Positions 1-7,665 of a stretch of 12,892 nucleotides of DNA are shown here, one piece after another. The notes beneath the pieces were generated by a model. That model had not been told where the DNA came from. It saw only the letters and a program-made list of their open reading frames with translations, and did no database searches. Source of the stretch: an uncultured Gemmiger sp. (lineage in GTDB: Bacteria; Bacillota; Clostridia; Oscillospirales; Ruminococcaceae); NCBI RefSeq assembly GCF_934561205.1, contig NZ_CAKTFU010000026.1, positions 1 through 12,892 of the forward strand, in the 5' to 3' direction. Each line of letters begins with the position of its first letter. Position 1 is the first letter of the stretch. The position numbers and the translations under genes were made by a program.

Positions 1-1202
1 GCAAAGCCGTTCAGCACCTCGGCCACGGCCTGCTTGATGGTATCCAGCGGTGCCTCGACGTTGGTTCCGCTGCGCTGATCGCCCAGCATGGCCAAAAAGC
101 GGCGGTTCGCGGGTATGACCGCACCGCCCGCCAGCGCGGGCACGGGCAGGGCGGGCAGCGCCGCAAAGGGCTGCACGGCTGCACCGCCGCCCTTGAACAC
201 AGCCCCCACGCGCCCGGCGACACCGCCTATGGCCGAGAGGATATTCTGCACGATGCTCAAAAGCCCGTCAAACATGGATTTGACGGCGTTCACGGCAGCG
301 GACGCAGCATTTTGTACCATAGCTACGATCTTTTGCCAGACCGCGGACACGGTTTCGGCCATGGTGTTCCAGGCCGCATCCCACTGCCCCGTCAGCACGC
401 TGCTGACAAAATCCGCCAGCCCCTGCAGCACGGTCAGGGCGATGTTCACGCAGTCGGCCACCACGCCCACAAACCCGGCCGCCGCCGTGGCCAGCCCGCT
501 GAATACCAGCGCCACACCCGGGCCAAAGGTCGCCGCCGCCCATTGCAGCAGCGGGGCCAGCACGGTGTTCCACAAATTCAGCAAAAGGTTTGCCAGCGCG
601 CCCAGCGTCAGCGCAAGCTGCTGCCAAAGCGGCTGCAAATGCTGCTGCCAAAGCGTGGCAAGCAGCCCCGCGCAGTTTTGCAAAAAGGGCTGCAAGGTTC
701 CCTCCCACAGCGTCTGCAGCAGGGTCTTGACCCCCTGCAGGGCCGTGGCCAGCCCCGCCGTGATGGCGGGCGCATACACCTGCCAGCCTTCGGCAAAGCT
801 GCGGCACAGAGCATCCCACGCGGTGCCAAGCGGGGCAAGCAGGCTGCGGATATGGGCGTAAAATCCATCCCACTGTTCGCGCAGCTGCTGCAGCGCCTGC
901 TGCCATGGCGTCAGCGTTTCGGCAGGGTCGGCCTTGGCGGCCTTGGCCTTGCTGCCGCTCTTTTTGGCGGCGGTGCCGCCGCTTTGCAGGCGGTTGATCT
1001 CATCAAAGGCAGCCAGGCTGCGTTTTGCCTGGGCGGCCGTTTTTTGCAGCCCCGTGCGCAGGTCGGCCAGCACCCGCTTGGTCTGGCTGCCCGCCGTGCC
1101 CACGCCCCGCAGGGCTGCGGTCAGCCCTTGCAGGGTCGACTGCATTTTGGCGGTGGGGGCAGCGGTACTCAGCGTTTTTTCCAAGGTCAGATTTTTTTGC
1201 AT
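1..1202 (-). CDS. Phage tail tape measure protein (3' end outside window)
   Basis: The tape measure sets siphovirus tail length and is threaded through the tail tube. The frame is open from ATG 1202 to the left edge (400 codons plus part of one), with no stop. A good SD (AAGGAGG, 4 nt before ATG) decides the start, which lies 16 nt inside the upstream Gp15-type gene. Residues 66-72 read FDEINRL, a motif typical of clostridial prophage tape measure proteins. A Lys/Ala-rich linker follows at about 75-92, then Trp/Leu-rich segments of roughly 20 residues (LWEGTLQPFL, LWQQHLQPLW, LWNTVLAPLL) and hydrophobic stretches around residues 230-270. Near the edge the protein reads FLAMLGDQRSGTNVEAPLDT, which resembles the usual C-terminal segment of this family, so little is probably missing. 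Family is seen by motif; role is inferred from family and position after the tail chaperone genes. Confidence 0.85.
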   Translation of the reverse strand, partial: MQKNLTLEKTLSTAAPTAKMQSTLQGLTAALRGVGTAGSQTKRVLADLRTGLQKTAAQAKRSLAAFDEINRLQSGGTAAKKSGSKAKAAKADPAETLTPWQQALQQLREQWDGFYAHIRSLLAPLGTAWDALCRSFAEGWQVYAPAITAGLATALQGVKTLLQTLWEGTLQPFLQNCAGLLATLWQQHLQPLWQQLALTLGALANLLLNLWNTVLAPLLQWAAATFGPGVALVFSGLATAAAGFVGVVADCVNIALTVLQGLADFVSSVLTGQWDAAWNTMAETVSAVWQKIVAMVQNAASAAVNAVKSMFDGLLSIVQNILSAIGGVAGRVGAVFKGGGAAVQPFAALPALPVPALAGGAVIPANRRFLAMLGDQRSGTNVEAPLDTIKQAVAEVLNGF

Positions 1203-1789
1203 ACACCCTCCTTTTTGTCATCCAAAAGTGCGAGCAGCCGCTGTTTTTGCGCATCTGCCTCGTCGGTGTCAGGGCGGCGCAGCTCCACGGCGGCGCGGTG
1301 GGTGCGGTAAAATTCCAGTTCCCACGCCTCCAGCCGTTTGCCGCGGCGCAGCTTGTCGCGGATCGCCACCACGGTGGCAAAGCTGCCCTGCCCGATGGCA
1401 TCAAAGCAAGCCAGAAAGCTCCACCAGTGCAGGTACGGCATACTGCGCACATCGCACCCCGCCGCCTGGCGGATGCCCGCCGCGATCAGCGGCGCGTCCT
1501 GCTGCCAGTCCATCAGCTGCGGGGTGCCGGGCTGCGGTTCGGGGCGGCCCGCCAGCAAAAACTCCTGCAAAAAGGCGGTCGCCGCGCCCCATACGGCGGC
1601 GGGCATAGCGGCAAAGTCGGGGTAAAACAGCCGCATCGCAATGTACCAGCGCTCCTCCGGCTTCAGCTGCGGGTCTGCCCCGCCCGAAAGCCAGCGCAGC
1701 ACCTCCAAAATATCGCGGTAATCCGTGCGGATCTCATACTCCTGCCCGTCCAGCACGGCGCAGCGGGGCAGCGTCCACGCCGCGATCAC
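1187..1789 (-). CDS. Bacteriophage Gp15-family protein (probable second tail assembly gene)
   Basis: A 200-residue protein. It carries the block MPYLHWWSFLACFDAIGQGS followed by VVAIRDKLRRGK, which matches the Gp15 family of Gram-positive siphophages (Pfam Gp15 recalled, not searched). These proteins lie between the major tail protein/chaperone and the tape measure and are thought to act in tail assembly, like the GT part of lambda gpG-GT. Translation starts at GTG 1789, which overlaps the stop of the upstream chaperone in a GTGA, so the two are translationally coupled. I saw no obvious slippery heptamer at the junction, so coupling rather than frameshifting is the simpler reading. The C-terminus is charged (KKEGVCKKI) and overlaps the tape measure start by 16 nt. 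Confidence 0.8.
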   Translation of the reverse strand: MIAAWTLPRCAVLDGQEYEIRTDYRDILEVLRWLSGGADPQLKPEERWYIAMRLFYPDFAAMPAAVWGAATAFLQEFLLAGRPEPQPGTPQLMDWQQDAPLIAAGIRQAAGCDVRSMPYLHWWSFLACFDAIGQGSFATVVAIRDKLRRGKRLEAWELEFYRTHRAAVELRRPDTDEADAQKQRLLALLDDKKEGVCKKI

Positions 1790-2220
1790 AGGCTTTGCCG
1801 CTGCACGCGCGCGGCGTCGGCCTCGGCGGCGGCCGCATCGGCCACAGCCTGCAGGTGCTGCTCTGCCCCCGCCTGCAGCACAGGGGTCAGCGCCTCCAGC
1901 AGGTTTTGCACAACGCGCTTGCCGTTTTGCCCCACGGCTGCCAGGCTGACCCCTTCCAGCAGGGTGTCAAAGTCGTTGTGCGCGCCGAAAATTTCGGTCA
2001 GCAGGGCTTTAATCTTGCCGTCATACTCCGCCAGCAGGGCCAGCCCCTCGGCGTCATCGGCGGGGGTGCGGGCGGTCAGCTCGGCATCCAGCGCGTCCAG
2101 CTGTGCGCCCAGCGCAAAAAAGCGGTGGTACAGGTTGGGGTCCGCCGGGTTAAAGCGCAAAACGCCCCGCCCGTTGACACAAAATTCCTGCATACCGGTA
2201 TCAATGGTAAGGTTCTGCAT
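1786..2220 (-). CDS. Phage tail assembly chaperone-like protein
   Basis: A 144-residue acidic protein directly after the major tail protein, in the position of lambda gpG. The N-terminus has FCVNGRGVLRFNPADPNLY, which resembles a clostridial phage family annotated as DUF6673 or tail chaperone (recalled from memory). The rest is mostly helical, with an Ala/Glu-rich C-terminus at about 115-144. The SD GGAGGAG lies just before ATG 2220, and the gap to the major tail gene is 23 nt. The stop overlaps the GTG of the Gp15-type gene. The role is inferred mainly from gene order: proteins here coat the tape measure before tube polymerisation. The conserved N-terminal block makes it a real gene. Confidence 0.7.
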   Translation of the reverse strand: MQNLTIDTGMQEFCVNGRGVLRFNPADPNLYHRFFALGAQLDALDAELTARTPADDAEGLALLAEYDGKIKALLTEIFGAHNDFDTLLEGVSLAAVGQNGKRVVQNLLEALTPVLQAGAEQHLQAVADAAAAEADAARVQRQSL

Positions 2221-2243
2221 CGTCCCTCTCCTCCTCTCAAAAA

Positions 2244-2717
2244 TTACGCTGCGGTGAAGGTTTTTGTCTTTACATCAAAGCTGCCCCTGGTTTTGACGCC
2301 CGTGTAATGCACCACAAACGGGATCTGGTAGCCGGTAGTGTCGCCGCCGTAGCTGGTCACCTCGATGTAGCATTCCTCGCGCACGGCGGGGTAAGCGGTG
2401 CCGGTGACCTCGCCCCAGAGCTTGACCTCCACGATGTCGGTTTTCAGCTCGTCCAGCAGCAGGTCGCCGTCGATGATGGCCTGCAGCTTTTCAAACAGGG
2501 GGTCGCCCTCCTGCGCGTAGTAGGGCTTGACCTCGCCCTGCTTCTGGTAGCTGTTGATGGTCACGCTGGTCTCGCCCAGAATGTTGGACTTTTTTTCCAC
2601 ATTGGCGCTCATTTCGGGGGAAAACTCCTCCAGATCGTCGCCCAGGCGGGTGTAGGCAGCTTCGCCGCCGAAAGCGGCGTTCAGATAATGCGCCATATAT
2701 TTGCGTTGGATCTTCAT
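2244..2717 (-). CDS. Phage major tail (tube) protein
   Basis: A 157-residue protein starting MKIQRKYMAHYLNAAFGG. ATG 2717 is chosen over an upstream in-frame ATG because GGAG lies 7 nt before it and it overlaps the previous stop as ATGA. The middle has TSVTINSYQKQGEVKPYYAQ, an acidic EGDPLFEKLQAIIDG segment, then a beta-rich C-terminal half with YIEVTSYGGDTTGYQIPF. This is the usual pattern of short clostridial major tail proteins, in which each subunit forms a ring of the tail tube. It lies after the head-tail joining genes and before the chaperone and tape measure genes, where the tube protein normally is. The family is recognised by general appearance and order, not by a catalytic motif. 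Confidence 0.8.
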   Translation of the reverse strand: MKIQRKYMAHYLNAAFGGEAAYTRLGDDLEEFSPEMSANVEKKSNILGETSVTINSYQKQGEVKPYYAQEGDPLFEKLQAIIDGDLLLDELKTDIVEVKLWGEVTGTAYPAVREECYIEVTSYGGDTTGYQIPFVVHYTGVKTRGSFDVKTKTFTAA

Positions 2718-3175
2718 GCAAGTTCTCCTTTTTCCGTGTAAGCCACGGTGTAGTCCGCCCAAAGGCGGAGGGTGTAGCAGGCGGTGCCGCCCGCATCGGC
2801 GCGCTCCATACAGGCGTCGGCGGTGCGCAGGGTCTCGGCATCGGTGTCGTAATTGCCGAAAATCGGCGCGGTGTGCGCGGCGCTTTGCGCGGCCAGCCAG
2901 GCCTGCAGGGTTTCCAGCCGCTGCACATTTTGCAGGGCGGCGGCGTCATCGCCGGGGGGCAGCGGCAGGCACAGGCGCAGCAAAAACTCGCTGCGGCGGC
3001 TTTGACGGGTCTCTCCCCACAGGTTTTGCCGCGTTGCCTTTACGGCGGTTCCCCTGCCCCAAAGCCCCGCCGTAAAGGGGGCGGGCGGCAGCTGCTCCGC
3101 TGCCAGGGTGATGTCCCGCAGGGCGGGTGCTGTGCGCAAAAATGCACACAGCGTCGTAAGAATGTTTGTGTTCAC
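2714..3175 (-). CDS. Head-tail joining / tail completion protein (unassigned family)
   Basis: A 153-residue protein. I place the start at GTG 3175 because AAAGG lies 7 nt upstream; the longer open frame to 3292 runs back through a hairpin and into the previous gene and has no better ribosome binding site. Visible features are an N-terminal helix (NILTTLCAFLRTAP), a basic segment around residues 46-65 (WGETRQSRRSEF), a helix NVQRLETLQAWLAAQ, and a C-terminal beta-like end (CYTLRLWADYTVAYTEKG). Size and position between the connector genes and the major tail gene fit a tail terminator or minor capsid protein of Gram-positive siphophages. No diagnostic motif was seen. The stop overlaps the major tail ATG (ATGA). 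Confidence 0.6.
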   Translation of the reverse strand: MNTNILTTLCAFLRTAPALRDITLAAEQLPPAPFTAGLWGRGTAVKATRQNLWGETRQSRRSEFLLRLCLPLPPGDDAAALQNVQRLETLQAWLAAQSAAHTAPIFGNYDTDAETLRTADACMERADAGGTACYTLRLWADYTVAYTEKGELA

Positions 3176-3200
3176 GATTCTGCCTTTCCCATAAAAATCA

Positions 3201-3232
3201 CGGTGTGCCGCGGCCGCCGCAGCGGCACACCG
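3201..3232 (-). repeat. Hairpin between head-closure and tail-completion genes
   Basis: A perfect inverted repeat with 11-bp arms (CGGTGTGCCGC / GCGGCACACCG) and a 10-nt GC-rich loop fills most of the only sizeable gap inside the structural operon (3176-3249). On the transcribed strand it is followed by TGATTTTT, a short U-run. It could act as a weak intrinsic terminator, an RNA-processing barrier, or simply keep the next ribosome binding site free. The structure is seen; its function is inferred. Confidence 0.6.
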
Positions 3233-3249
3233 CTTGGTAACGTTCTGCC

Positions 3250-3645
3250 TTATCGGGTCAGGCTGTGCGCCCCGCTGCCCGTGCCCTGCCACCAGGCGCC
3301 GACCTCGACATGGTGCAGCCTGCCGCGGTGCATCAGCGGCAGAATGTACTCAACAGCCGCCGCATCGGACGCACCCGGCACAAAGGCGGCAAACTGCTGC
3401 CAGCTCAGCGCGGCGCCTTCGCCGCGGCAAAGGCGGTCGCCGGGGGTCATCGCTGCGCCGTCCCACACGGCGGCGGGGATCACCAGCAAAAACGAGGTGC
3501 CCGACTTTGTACCCTTGACGTCGGGCTTTTGCCGCATACCCGTTTGCAGGTAGACGCCGCGCAGCACCCGCCGCGTCACCGTGTGGGCGGCGGGGTCGGC
3601 GTGGTACAGCGTCACGGTGTCGGCAAACAGCGGGTTGTCAGCCAT
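3250..3645 (-). CDS. Head closure / head-tail adaptor-like protein
   Basis: A 131-residue protein that overlaps the upstream connector gene by 8 nt. The N-terminus has DTVTLYHADPAAHTVTRRVL, followed by a beta-rich body with FLLVIPAAVWDG and MTPGDRLCRGEG, and HRGRLHHVEVGAW near the end. This fits small beta-barrel head-closure or stopper proteins that sit under the connector, and resembles a clostridial phage family annotated as DUF6751 (recalled from memory). Start ATG 3645 has only a poor SD inside the upstream gene, so reinitiation after termination at 3638 is likely. The function rests on gene order and fold impression. Confidence 0.65.
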   Translation of the reverse strand: MADNPLFADTVTLYHADPAAHTVTRRVLRGVYLQTGMRQKPDVKGTKSGTSFLLVIPAAVWDGAAMTPGDRLCRGEGAALSWQQFAAFVPGASDAAAVEYILPLMHRGRLHHVEVGAWWQGTGSGAHSLTR

Positions 3646-4006
3646 TCAGCCACCGTCCGATCCGCAGGTAGTAGCCCGCTTCGTGGCGGTAATGGGCGGC
3701 GCGGCCGCTGAGCGTGGCGGCGCACAGTTCGGGCGGCTCGGCGTAGCTTTCGCTCACGCTGCCCACCGTCACCTTGGTCAGGCCGCGGGCCTCGTCCTCC
3801 TGCTTGAACTCATACACCGCATCGGCAATGGCGCACAGCGCCATGTTCTCGGCCTCCTCGGCGGTCAGACCCTTGCGCGGCTGCACGGCATAGACCTCCT
3901 TCATGTAGGCGAGCTTGCCCTCGGCGCGACGCATACAGGCGGCAAACTCCGTTTCGGGGATATCCTCGCCCAGATAGTGGTCGCAATAGTACGCGTAATC
4001 CGGCAT
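3638..4006 (-). CDS. Head-tail connector protein (gp6/gp15-like)
   Basis: A 122-residue protein starting MPDYAYYCDHYLGEDIPETE at ATG 4006, with the purine-rich SD AAGGGGGAG just upstream and 10 nt after the capsid stop. The sequence is mostly helical: a first helix with CMRRAEGKLAYM, a second with LTAEEAENMALCAIADAVYE, then VTVGSVSESYAEP. Small helical proteins directly after the capsid gene with a (K/G)V.S.S.GS.S.SY-like segment are typical connectors that form the ring beneath the portal. The C-terminal helix YRHEAGYYLRIGRWLNG is also typical. A longer in-frame extension to 4141 overlaps the capsid gene and is rejected because it lacks a ribosome binding site. Confidence 0.7.
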   Translation of the reverse strand: MPDYAYYCDHYLGEDIPETEFAACMRRAEGKLAYMKEVYAVQPRKGLTAEEAENMALCAIADAVYEFKQEDEARGLTKVTVGSVSESYAEPPELCAATLSGRAAHYRHEAGYYLRIGRWLNG

Positions 4007-4016
4007 AGGCTCCCCC

Positions 4017-4871
4017 TTACTCCTTGAACTTAGCCAGCACGACCTTGGCCTCGTTGGAGAGCACCGCCACATAGAACTCGTCGGCGGTAATTTCGGTGGT
4101 GCGGGTCTTGGGCTTGCGCTCGGTCTCGACATTGACCTCACGCTTGCGGTAGATGGTCAGGGCGGGGATCTCGTCCTCAGTCTCGGGGTCCGCCTCCAGC
4201 TTGACGATGGGGCAGGCGTAGACGCCGTCCGTCAGCGGTACCTTTTTGCTGGGCACCAGGCGGCAGCCCGCGATCATGCCGATCTCCCCCGTCAGCACCA
4301 CGCCGGGGTTGTACTTGTCGGCGCTGAGGAAATCCGGATTCTTGCGCAGCTCGGTCACCTGCTTGGGGTGGATGAACATGACCTTGTCGCTGCAGCCCAT
4401 CTCGTCCTCAAACAGGTCAACGGCATCGACAATGGCGTTGTAGCTGATGGGTGCGGCGCTGCCGTCGTAGATCAGGGGGGCGGTCTGCAGGGCTTCCATG
4501 CAGTCGTTGTCGATTTTGGCGGCGATGGCCAGCGCCAGCTGGGTGTTGGCCTCGCCCACGGGGTTGCCGTAGCCGGACAGCACGGCCTCGTCGGTCAGGC
4601 CGATGCCCTTCATGGCCTTTTTGATTTTGGCCTTGCGGGTGGAGGTGGTCATCTTTTCAATGGCGACCTCGCCGCCCTCGGCGACGTCGGCGGCATCACC
4701 GATGTAGGTGTAAACGGGCACGGTGATGGTGTCGCCCTGCACGCCCGCCAGCGTGTCGTCGATTTTGGCAAAGGGAGCAACGCGCATCTTTTTGGGTACG
4801 CGGGCGCTGACCATGTCAGCCATAACCTCAGGGTCGATCAGGTCGGACAGCTTGGTAATGATATCAGCCAT
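4017..4871 (-). CDS. Phage major capsid protein (N4-gp56/HK97-fold type)
   Basis: A 284-residue protein that forms the icosahedral shell. The N-terminal part has LSDLIDPEVMADMVSARVPK, then FAKIDDTLAGVQGDTITVPV and IGDAADVAEGGEVAIEKM. These match the A-domain entry and E-loop region of N4-gp56-type capsid proteins common in clostridial phages. Later blocks include VMFIHPKQVTELRKNPDFLS and a C-terminal beta-rich end FYVAVLSNEAKVVLAKFKE. The protein starts with the mature-looking MADIITKLSDL. It has no long N-terminal delta domain, and no prohead protease gene lies upstream. SD AAAGGA precedes ATG 4871. The family is recognised from conserved blocks and position after the portal. Confidence 0.88.
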   Translation of the reverse strand: MADIITKLSDLIDPEVMADMVSARVPKKMRVAPFAKIDDTLAGVQGDTITVPVYTYIGDAADVAEGGEVAIEKMTTSTRKAKIKKAMKGIGLTDEAVLSGYGNPVGEANTQLALAIAAKIDNDCMEALQTAPLIYDGSAAPISYNAIVDAVDLFEDEMGCSDKVMFIHPKQVTELRKNPDFLSADKYNPGVVLTGEIGMIAGCRLVPSKKVPLTDGVYACPIVKLEADPETEDEIPALTIYRKREVNVETERKPKTRTTEITADEFYVAVLSNEAKVVLAKFKE

Positions 4872-4892
4872 AGTGCAATTCCTTTCGTTGTA

Positions 4893-5054
4893 TCAGTATT
4901 TTTTCATTTCACGGTAGGCTTCGGGGTTTTCGCGCTTCAGGGCCAGGCGCTCGCGGTAGCTCATGCGGTCCCACGCGGCGCGGTCGGGGTTCAGCGGCGC
5001 GGTGCCGGTGCCGGCGGCGTAGGGTGCGGGGGGTTCATGCTTCGTTTGTTCCAT
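4893..5054 (-). CDS. Small 53-residue protein between portal and capsid (possible mini-scaffold)
   Basis: ATG 5054 has a strong SD (AAAGGAG, 9 nt upstream) inside the end of the portal gene and overlaps it by 20 nt. The peptide is Pro/Ala/Gly-rich in its first half and ends with the charged helix SYRERLALKRENPEAYREMK, a pattern resembling segments near the ends of small phage head proteins. It takes the slot that in related phages usually holds a minor capsid protein and a scaffold gene, and neither is seen here. It could therefore be a minimal scaffold or a decoration/regulatory peptide. That is inference from position; no family is identified. Longer in-frame starts lack a ribosome binding site. 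Confidence 0.6.
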   Translation of the reverse strand: MEQTKHEPPAPYAAGTGTAPLNPDRAAWDRMSYRERLALKRENPEAYREMKKY

Positions 5055-6375
5055 CTTCGGTTTCTCCTTTCGGCAGGTAATGGCGGCGGATAGCGGCCAG
5101 GTCGGCCTCGGTTTCGTGCGGCAGGTCATAGTACCACGCCAGCGCCAATTCGGGGCGCAGCATGCCTTTTTCGACCATCGTCTGCTGCTCCTGCCAGACG
5201 CGGGCGCGGTCGTACAACACGCCGTCGCCCCAGTCCACGGTCAGCGGCGCGGCGGGGTGGGGGTCGTTGCCGTACAGGCGGCCCAGCGCGGCGCACAGCT
5301 GCATGGCCTCGTCGGCGGCGGCCGCCCACGCGCCCTGCAATTCCCGCACGGTCACGTCATAGTCGGCGGCAGCGGCGGCAATTTCGGTGGCGGTGCGGGC
5401 CTCGCCGCTGCACTCCTGCTCGCTCAAAATGCCGCGCCGCAATCCCAGCAGGCTTTCGCAGCCGCGCAAAAGGTCCTGCTTGCGGTTCAAAAAGCTCTGC
5501 TCGCGCAGGGCGGGGCTGTACACCGTCACCCCCACGTTGGCGGGGTCGTCGGGCAGGCCGACAAACAAATCATCGCGCAGGGCGCGCTGCCCGGCGGCAT
5601 CGGGGCGCAAAAGATCCTCCGACGCAAACACGCGGGACGCGCCGTTGGCAAACTCGGCGTTCAGCTGGGCCTCCAGCCGCGCCAGCGCGTGCAGCAGCCC
5701 TGCTGCGGGGGCGTAAATGCTTACGGCATCGGCGCTGCCGTCCACGCAGTTGACCAGCGGCATACGCAGCACCGCCAGCCCCACGCCCGACACACCGGGC
5801 AATACCAGCTGGGGCACCAGGTCGGCGCAGGCGGGCAGGGTATCCAGCGGCACACAGCGCCCCAGCGCCTGGCCGTTCAGCTCAAACAGGCGGGTCTCGA
5901 TGGTCAGCCCGTCCGCGCCTGCGGTGCGGCGTTCCAGCAGGGCGTAGCGGCGGCTTTCCACGGTAAAGATCTCCATCGTGCCCACCGCCAGCAGCTGCCC
6001 GTGGGCATCGCGCGCCAGCGGCACATAGCAGTCGCGGCGGATAGCCGCAAACGCAAAACCGGCCTTTTGCGGTACCGGCTTCAGCAGGCACTCGCCGCCG
6101 ATCATCGCATATTGCAGCGCGGTCTTGGCAACGCAGTTCAGCGCGGCCAGGCTTGCCTTGCGGGCGGGCGCGGCGTCAGCGGGCAGACGCGCCTCGTACT
6201 CGGCAAAAACCGTGCGGCACAATTTGCCCACGATCAGCGCCGCCGGGCGCAGGGCGGTGTCCTCCTGCGGGCGGGGTGCGCCGCAGTACAGGTCAAACCA
6301 CTCCCGCAAGGCCGCGCGCATCTTCGGCGTGGTGACATCATTTCTGCCGAAGGCTTGCTCTAAAAAGTTTTCCAC
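5035..6375 (-). CDS. Phage portal protein (SPP1 gp6-like)
   Basis: The portal is the 12-mer ring at one vertex through which DNA is packaged. The product is 446 residues from GTG 6375. I chose this start because GAGAGGAG lies 5 nt before it; an upstream in-frame GTG at 6390 has no SD. Near the N-terminus is AALREWFDLYCG. The core has a beta-rich wing region, and the C-terminal third has QDLLRGCESLLGLRRGILSE followed by ARTATEIAAAAADYDVTVRE. This is the pattern of the clip and long-helix region with the TATE motif typical of the SPP1 gp6 portal family. It follows the terminase by 33 nt. Its C-terminus (GETEDGTNEA) overlaps the next small gene. Confidence 0.88.
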   Translation of the reverse strand: MENFLEQAFGRNDVTTPKMRAALREWFDLYCGAPRPQEDTALRPAALIVGKLCRTVFAEYEARLPADAAPARKASLAALNCVAKTALQYAMIGGECLLKPVPQKAGFAFAAIRRDCYVPLARDAHGQLLAVGTMEIFTVESRRYALLERRTAGADGLTIETRLFELNGQALGRCVPLDTLPACADLVPQLVLPGVSGVGLAVLRMPLVNCVDGSADAVSIYAPAAGLLHALARLEAQLNAEFANGASRVFASEDLLRPDAAGQRALRDDLFVGLPDDPANVGVTVYSPALREQSFLNRKQDLLRGCESLLGLRRGILSEQECSGEARTATEIAAAAADYDVTVRELQGAWAAAADEAMQLCAALGRLYGNDPHPAAPLTVDWGDGVLYDRARVWQEQQTMVEKGMLRPELALAWYYDLPHETEADLAAIRRHYLPKGETEDGTNEA

Positions 6376-6408
6376 AAAATCTCCTCTCACAGTTGAATTT
6401 TCTCCCTC

Positions 6409-7653
6409 TCAGCTGCCGCGACGCCGCCAGATGCACTCCACCGCATAGCGCACGGCGTCGATGTGGTGGTTGTTCACGTCGGGGTAGCCGGGCAGCACCT
6501 CGCCGGTGCGGGGGTCGCGCTCGTACTCGTACTCGGCAAATTCGGCGGCGGTGTCGGGGCAGCGCGCCGGGTCAATGACGATGCCCGCCAGCCCCTGCAG
6601 CCACTTCATGCTTTCGCGCACACTGCCGGGGCCTTTTTGGGCGGCGCGGCAGGGCAGCCCGGCAGCGCGGTAGTCGGCGCAGGATTTCGGCTCGGCGGCG
6701 TCGGCAGTCAGGGGGCCGCCCTCGTCCCCGCCCACACCGCGCTCCAAAAGCAGGCGGGCGGTGTCGCGGTTGGTGGTGCGCGTGCGGGTCAGCTCGTCAA
6801 AAATCACCAGCGTGCGGCGGGCGGCATCGTAATGCACGGCGTTGTACGCCCACGGGTCGGGGTACCAGCCCCAGTCCACCCCGTGGTAAAGGCGGTCAAA
6901 GGCTTCCAGCTCGGCATCGGTCACAGCGCGCAGGGTCAGGTTGGCAAACACCGCCGCGCCGCTGCCCACCACCTCGCCGCCGTATTCGTGGCGGTAGGCG
7001 TCGGGGTTGACGGCTTTCAGGTGCTCGGCATCCGCCCAAAAGCGCTCGCCCAGCCAGGCGCGGGGCAGGTCGCGGTAGGTCGAATGATGCACCAGCTTGC
7101 CGTCGCGCGGCTGCAGGGCGTAGCGGTTTGCCCAGTTGCGCGCCATGGCGGGCGGGTTAAAGCTCTTAAAGGTCAGGCTGTATCCCCCGCCGCGCAGCAG
7201 GCTTTGCTCGACATTGCGCACCTCCTCGGCACCGTCGAACTGGTCAAGCTCCTCGAACCAGCAAAGCCCCACCGCCCCAAAGGGCGGTTTCAGGCTTTTG
7301 AGCTTGCCCGCGTCGTCCAACCCGAAGAACAGAATTTTCTGCCCCGTGGGCAGGTAGGTACATTCCATCGGGCTGACGGTGCAGCGGAAATACGCCCCGC
7401 AGCCCAGTGCATCGATGGCCCACAAGATCTGGTTGTACACGCTGTTGCGCAGCGTGCCCGCCACCTTGCGCAGCACCACGGCGTGGCAGTCCGGCGTGCG
7501 CAGCAGCCGATAGACCAGCTCCAGCGAGACATAGCTGCTTTTGCCGGAGCCGCGCCCGCCCTTGGCCACGACCTCCTGCACGGTACCGGCGCTGATGGCG
7601 CGGTGTACCGGCCAGAACACGGCGGGTATGATTTGCTTTAAGCGTACCTGCAT
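6409..7653 (-). CDS. Terminase large subunit (PBSX/XtmB type)
   Basis: A 414-residue ATPase-nuclease that drives DNA into the prohead and cuts it. The Walker A motif is VAKGGRGSGKSS at 29-40, and Walker B with the catalytic glutamate is GAVGLCWFEELDQF at about 126-139. A coupling motif FKSFNPP follows at about 162-168. The C-terminal RNase H-like nuclease has D260 in HGVDWGWYPDP, acidic D286/E287 in IFDEL, and D399 in NNHHIDAVRYAVE. All key residues are therefore present, the length is normal for the family, and the gene looks functional. SD AAGGGGG lies before ATG 7653, and the gap to the upstream small gene is 12 nt. Gene name withheld; it is the xtmB-like member of the operon. Confidence 0.95.
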   Translation of the reverse strand: MQVRLKQIIPAVFWPVHRAISAGTVQEVVAKGGRGSGKSSYVSLELVYRLLRTPDCHAVVLRKVAGTLRNSVYNQILWAIDALGCGAYFRCTVSPMECTYLPTGQKILFFGLDDAGKLKSLKPPFGAVGLCWFEELDQFDGAEEVRNVEQSLLRGGGYSLTFKSFNPPAMARNWANRYALQPRDGKLVHHSTYRDLPRAWLGERFWADAEHLKAVNPDAYRHEYGGEVVGSGAAVFANLTLRAVTDAELEAFDRLYHGVDWGWYPDPWAYNAVHYDAARRTLVIFDELTRTRTTNRDTARLLLERGVGGDEGGPLTADAAEPKSCADYRAAGLPCRAAQKGPGSVRESMKWLQGLAGIVIDPARCPDTAAEFAEYEYERDPRTGEVLPGYPDVNNHHIDAVRYAVECIWRRRGS

Positions 7654-7665
7654 TGGCGTTCCCCC

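Noticed and set aside
88..1310. Long plus-strand open frames opposite the tape measure gene
   Set aside because: They are GC-rich mirror frames without ribosome binding sites. The minus strand carries tape measure motifs and runs on from the operon.
1780..1800. Programmed -1 frameshift between tail chaperone and Gp15-type gene
   Set aside because: No slippery heptamer is seen at the junction, and the GTGA overlap explains coupling.
4368..5093. 241-codon plus-strand frame opposite the capsid gene
   Set aside because: Its Gly/Val/His-rich composition is typical of an antisense shadow, and the minus-strand capsid protein is clear.
5080..7641. Very long plus-strand frames opposite portal and terminase
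   Set aside because: They are the complement of intact genes with catalytic motifs; their Gln/Gly/Ala-rich translation shows no domain.
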